This document shows positions 4,921 to 7,716 of a DNA stretch of 7,716 bases, in pieces (within the stretch, counting starts at the first letter, position 1; each line of letters opens with the position of its first letter). A model generated the notes under the pieces. That model had not been told where the DNA came from. It searched no databases and was given only the letters and a program-made list of their open reading frames with translations. Position numbers and translations under genes: made by a program. Source of the stretch: JBFHNV01 sp965365655 (GTDB lineage: Bacteria; Pseudomonadota; Gammaproteobacteria; HK1); assembly GCA_965365655.1 (NCBI GenBank), contig CBDUCN010000259.1, positions 1 through 7,716 of the forward strand, given 5' to 3'.

Positions 4921-6954
4921 TTACTTCACCGCCTCGGCCTTCTTCGCGGCCTCGGCCTTCGCGGCGGCCGACGCGGCCTTCTCCGCGGCCGCCTTCATCT
5001 GCGCCAACGCCTCGGGCGTGACGCCCATCAGGCTCAGGAACGGGAGCTCCGAGAACCCGAGCCGCTTCGACCGCGAGCCGACGAACACGTAGTAGGTCGC
5101 CGCCTGGCTCACCCTGACGTCCGCCTCGTACACGCCCTCGCCGAGCGCGCGCGCAGGCGCCGTGGTGCGGCCGCGGCCGTCCGAGCGGTAGTACAGCACG
5201 GTCATGTCCGCGACGTCCTCGACGGGCTCGCCGGAGGCGGGATCGGTGAGCTTGAAGGTGATTGTGCGGGTCTCGCCCACGGGCACGCGGCGGTCTTCGA
5301 CCCGGTACTCGATCGCCATCGGCGCGGTGGTCGTGCGCAGCTCCGGGTTCGGCTCGACGACGGACTGGAAGCAGTGCAGGAACTGCGGCGTGTCCATCAG
5401 GAACGCCACGTCGTAGGTGCCCTCGACCGGGATCTTCACGCGCCCGGAGTACACGCCGGGCGCGCTCTCGGAGAGGCTCCTGTCGACGATCGCGATCGCG
5501 CGCGCCTCGTGCCCGTAGTTGCGGAAGCTGCCCATCGGCGCGGCCATGCCTTCCATGTAGTAGCTCACCGTTCCCTCGGCCTGGTTCACGATGTACGCGG
5601 CCGCCGCCTCCTTGACCGCCGGCACGATGCTGTCCGCGATGCTGATCTCCGCGGCGACCCCCGGCGGACGCTGCCCCGCGGGGACGTAGGTCACGGGCGG
5701 CTTCTCCTCCTTCTCGAGCTCCGAGACGGGGATCAGGCCCACGTCCTGGGTGCCCAGCGAGCGCACGTAGCCGAAGCTGCGCGTGAAGGTCACCTGGTAC
5801 GGCTGCTTGCCGACCGTGAACGCGTGCGCCAGCGCGTCCTTCGACGCGTCGATCACGAACACCTTGTCGACGATCGGGTTCACCGCGATGCCCCAGCGCC
5901 CGTCGCGGTGGAAGCGAAGCGGGCCGAGCCCCGGCTCGGCCTGCATGCGGCTGCGGACCTCCAGCGTCTGCGGGTCGACCACCGCGATGGTGCCGGCCTT
6001 GCCGTCCGCGACGTACAGCGCCTGGCTCAACGGGGAGACCGCCATCGAGATCGGCTTCTCCCCGGTCGCGATGTCCTTCATCTTCTCGCGGGTCTGCATG
6101 TCGATCACGGTCACCGTGCCGCCGTCGCGGTTGGTCACGAACGCGAGGCGGTCGTCGGCGCTGAACGCGATCTCGTGGTGCCCGGCGCCGGTGGGCACGA
6201 ACGCGACCGGCTCCAGCGTGGCGGTGTCGACCACGGTGACGCCGCTCTTGCCGGCCTCGCGCGAGTTGTTGCCCACCCACAGGAAGCGGCCATCGGGCTG
6301 CATCTCGATGCGCGTGGGCGCGTCGCCGGCGTCCACGCTGCCGGTCACCTTGAAGGTCTCCGTGTCCGCGACCGCGACCTGCCCAGCGAGCGGCATGGTG
6401 ACGAACAGGCGCTTGCTGTCCTCGGTCAGCACCCAGTCCGCGCCCGGGCGCTCGAGGTTGATCTGCGCGAACAGGTTCGTGATGCCGGTCACGCCGACCA
6501 CCGGGTCGATCACCGAGATCGACGCATCGCGGTTCAGCACCAGCAGGAAGTGGCTGTTGAGGTCGATCATCGGCCGCACGCCGACGATGCCCTGCAGGTA
6601 GGTCGAGACCCGGTCCTTGCAGCTCATCGGCCGCTCGCCCTTCGCCTCCCACGCCTTGCCGAGATCCATCCAGGCCGCCGGAAAGCGCCCGCGGATCGGC
6701 TCGCCCGTGCTCGCGTCCGTCACCCGGAAGCTCACGTCCGCCCAGTCCGCGGCCAGGATCTTGTCGCGGTCGGCGTCGACCGGCCGCACGGCCATCTCGA
6801 CGACCACGCCCTCGCGGGTCACGCGGCTCGCGGACTCGTCGGCGCTCGCGCCGGGCGCGGCGGCGGTCTCGGCACCGTTCGCCGTCGCGGCCGCGAGGGC
6901 CAGCAGCGCTGCGGGAACCGCGCGGATCAATCGTCGTGTGCGCATCGATGACAC
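4921..6954 (-). CDS. YVTN-type beta-propeller protein with flanking beta-sandwich-like segments, exported
   Basis: The protein has 677 residues. A signal segment (about 4-27, rich in Ala and Leu) comes first. A conserved-looking segment MSCKDRVSTYLQGIVGVRP, with one of only two cysteines (C112), comes before a cytochrome d1-like YVTN propeller at about 140-405. Its blades repeat forms such as GVTVVDTATLEPVAFVPTG, TVTVIDMQTREKMKDIATG and TIAVVDPQTLEVRSRM. No CxxCH heme motif is present, so heme d1 or c binding is not supported. The second cysteine (C528) is in QFLHCFQSVVEPNPE. A C-terminal domain at about 545-630 resembles YtkA/FixH-like sandwiches, and the tail (about 648-677) is almost only Ala, Lys and Glu. 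The GTG start at 6954 is chosen because AGGAG (6963-6967) lies 8 bases upstream; ATG at 6945 would be 17 bases away. It is the first gene of the operon, behind its own control region. Likely a periplasmic binding or scaffold protein; its ligand is unknown. Confidence 0.88.
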   Translation of the reverse strand: MSSMRTRRLIRAVPAALLALAAATANGAETAAAPGASADESASRVTREGVVVEMAVRPVDADRDKILAADWADVSFRVTDASTGEPIRGRFPAAWMDLGKAWEAKGERPMSCKDRVSTYLQGIVGVRPMIDLNSHFLLVLNRDASISVIDPVVGVTGITNLFAQINLERPGADWVLTEDSKRLFVTMPLAGQVAVADTETFKVTGSVDAGDAPTRIEMQPDGRFLWVGNNSREAGKSGVTVVDTATLEPVAFVPTGAGHHEIAFSADDRLAFVTNRDGGTVTVIDMQTREKMKDIATGEKPISMAVSPLSQALYVADGKAGTIAVVDPQTLEVRSRMQAEPGLGPLRFHRDGRWGIAVNPIVDKVFVIDASKDALAHAFTVGKQPYQVTFTRSFGYVRSLGTQDVGLIPVSELEKEEKPPVTYVPAGQRPPGVAAEISIADSIVPAVKEAAAAYIVNQAEGTVSYYMEGMAAPMGSFRNYGHEARAIAIVDRSLSESAPGVYSGRVKIPVEGTYDVAFLMDTPQFLHCFQSVVEPNPELRTTTAPMAIEYRVEDRRVPVGETRTITFKLTDPASGEPVEDVADMTVLYYRSDGRGRTTAPARALGEGVYEADVRVSQAATYYVFVGSRSKRLGFSELPFLSLMGVTPEALAQMKAAAEKAASAAAKAEAAKKAEAVK

Positions 6955-6962
6955 CGGACCGT

Positions 6963-6967
6963 CTCCT
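6963..6967 (-). promoter_or_regulatory. Ribosome binding site AGGAG favouring a GTG start
   Basis: AGGAG is 8 bases from GTG at 6954 and 17 bases from ATG at 6945, so the GTG is the better supported start. Use of the ATG would shorten the protein by three residues only. Confidence 0.6.
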
Positions 6968-6994
6968 GGGTGACGAGGCCTTGGGGGACCTGGA

Positions 6995-7023
6995 AATCTA
7001 GCAGTTGGGGCATGTCGGCGTAA
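6995..7023 (-). promoter_or_regulatory. Candidate extended -10 promoter of the five-gene operon
   Basis: On the minus strand TGC-TAGATT (6995-7003) resembles an extended -10 element (TGn then four of six matches to TATAAT). A weak -35 candidate, TTACGC (7018-7023), stands 17 bases upstream. It lies in the most AT-rich patch between the terminator and the YVTN gene. Transcription would begin near 6988 and give a leader of roughly 35 bases. A poor -35 fits an activator-dependent promoter, which is inference. Confidence 0.35.
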
Positions 7024-7042
7024 CCGCGTGGAGCAGTCGTAA

Positions 7043-7058
7043 TGTGCCCGCGGGCACA
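7043..7058. promoter_or_regulatory. 16-bp perfect palindrome, candidate operator
   Basis: TGTGCCCGCGGGCACA reads identically on both strands and lies between the terminator and the candidate promoter. Its TGTG/CACA ends have the same spacing as CRP/FNR-type sites (TGTGA-N6-TCACA), but the core is GC rather than AT. Its centre is about 62 bases upstream of the inferred transcription start, the classic position for an activator contacting RNA polymerase from upstream. Which regulator binds is unknown. Confidence 0.4.
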
Positions 7059-7086
7059 ACTTCGCGCGCTCGCGCGAGGCCGCCTG

Positions 7087-7124
7087 AAAAAAAACGGGGT
7101 GCGGTCCTTACGGACCGCACCCCG
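7087..7124 (-). terminator. Strong intrinsic terminator after the multicopper oxidase gene
   Basis: A perfect 13-bp stem (7095-7107 with 7112-7124) closes on a 4-base loop reading GTAA on the minus strand, a GNRA tetraloop. It is followed on that strand by eight T bases (7087-7094). It begins 45 bases after the TAG stop of the multicopper oxidase-like gene. This separates that gene from the YVTN operon, unless readthrough occurs. Confidence 0.93.
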
Positions 7125-7169
7125 CGGGTCGAACGATGATGCGGACGTCCCTGTCCGCGGTGATGCGCG

Positions 7170-7716
7170 CTACTGCGGAGCCTGGGCCCCGGGCTGCACG
7201 CGCAGGATCCCGAACTGGCCGTTGCGGTTGCCGCTCGGCGTGTAGTCGCGGAACAGGTAGTCACCCGCCACGCCGTGGCTGCCACCGGCGTCGAACAGGA
7301 TCGGCCAGTGCCCGTAGACGTGGCCCATGCCTTCCTCGCCGCCCATGTACTTGGCCTGCGGGTTCAGGCCCAGCGCCTGGGAGCCCACCGCGACGTTCGG
7401 ATCGCAGCGCCCCGGCAGCACTGCCTGCAGCGACGCGTCCTGCGAAGTGCCGGTGCACACGAACGGGTCGCGCTGCCACACGTGGCCGTGCAGTACGAAC
7501 GTGCCGTCACGGTCCGCCGACGCGCCGTTGAGCACGTGCATGCGGGTGTCGAGCACCGGGTTGCCCGCGGCGACGGTGGTGTAGAACACCGGCGTCTGCG
7601 GGTCGCCCGCCTCGCTCACGCCCGGGATCGGCGGGATGGCGTTGGGCTCGCCCGCGACCAGTGCGTTCGAGTAGAACGCGTGCACGTTCGGGATGCTGCC
7701 GTAGCTGTTCGGCGTG
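7170..7716 (-). CDS. Multicopper oxidase / cupredoxin-like protein, C-terminal 181 residues (partial)
   Basis: The frame is open to the right edge and ends in TAG at 7170; the N-terminus lies outside. The visible part looks like the last cupredoxin domain of a multicopper oxidase-like protein. It has LDTRMHVLNGASADRDGTFV leading into a LHGHVW motif (HGH at fragment residues 76-78), then GHVYGHWPILFDAGGSHG with three more histidines (132, 136, 147), then GDYLFRDYTPSGNRNGQFGI, typical of the closing strands. Two cysteines (87 and 104) probably form a disulfide. The usual C-terminal HCHxxxHxxxM motif of laccases and CopA is absent, so the copper sites may be arranged differently, as in large or permuted oxidases such as MofA and MnxG, or this tail may be degenerate. 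Such enzymes oxidise metals or phenols and reduce oxygen in the periplasm or outside the cell. The next operon codes copper chaperones and a foldase, which fits. The substrate cannot be told from this fragment. Confidence 0.7.
   Translation of the reverse strand, partial: TPNSYGSIPNVHAFYSNALVAGEPNAIPPIPGVSEAGDPQTPVFYTTVAAGNPVLDTRMHVLNGASADRDGTFVLHGHVWQRDPFVCTGTSQDASLQAVLPGRCDPNVAVGSQALGLNPQAKYMGGEEGMGHVYGHWPILFDAGGSHGVAGDYLFRDYTPSGNRNGQFGILRVQPGAQAPQ

Noticed and set aside
3588..5021. Plus-strand frame with Cys-rich repeats
   Set aside because: The apparent cysteine repeats are the antisense reading of the His-rich SCO repeats; it overlaps two firm genes.
5374..6951. Plus-strand open frame of 525 codons
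   Set aside because: Shadow opposite the YVTN propeller gene; its Val/Asp/His/Arg-rich composition mirrors the propeller codons in reverse.
6955..7059. Upstream extension of the YVTN gene to 7059
   Set aside because: It would run through the candidate promoter and ribosome site, adds no recognisable sequence and hides the signal peptide. GTG at 6954 has AGGAG at good spacing.

Overview
The window is very GC-rich bacterial DNA, and every gene I can support is on the minus strand. It encodes almost only exported proteins: signal peptides, two copper chaperones of the SCO family, a c-type cytochrome motif and a SurA/PrsA-like folding factor. This points to a Gram-negative bacterium, probably a proteobacterium with an aerobic or otherwise copper-rich periplasmic electron-transfer system. 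I cannot name the species.

Layout in the direction of transcription (right to left): (1) the C-terminal end of a multicopper-oxidase/cupredoxin-like protein enters at the right edge and stops at 7170. (2) A strong intrinsic terminator lies at 7087-7124. It is followed by a roughly 130-base control region with a 16-bp perfect palindrome and a possible extended -10 promoter. (3) A tight five-gene operon runs from 6954 to 932: a YVTN beta-propeller protein, a parvulin-type peptidyl-prolyl isomerase, a SCO protein with a histidine-rich repeat arm, a second SCO protein, and a cytochrome c fused to a periplasmic ligand-binding protein. Gaps within the operon are 1, 10 and about 10 bases, and the last junction is a 4-base ATGA overlap. 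(4) After 381 bases without a convincing gene, an NHL-repeat beta-propeller protein starts at 550 and runs off the left edge.

Taken together, this looks like an export, folding and copper-loading kit for a periplasmic multicopper oxidase, with propeller proteins and a cytochrome-linked binding protein as partners. The combination of a multicopper oxidase, a peptidyl-prolyl isomerase and a c-type heme protein recalls, from memory, the mofABC manganese-oxidation locus of Leptothrix. The SCO pair, the two propeller proteins and the cytochrome-binding-protein fusion would make it a larger version. The substrate is not visible in the sequence, so metal oxidation is a hypothesis. The family calls themselves are well supported.
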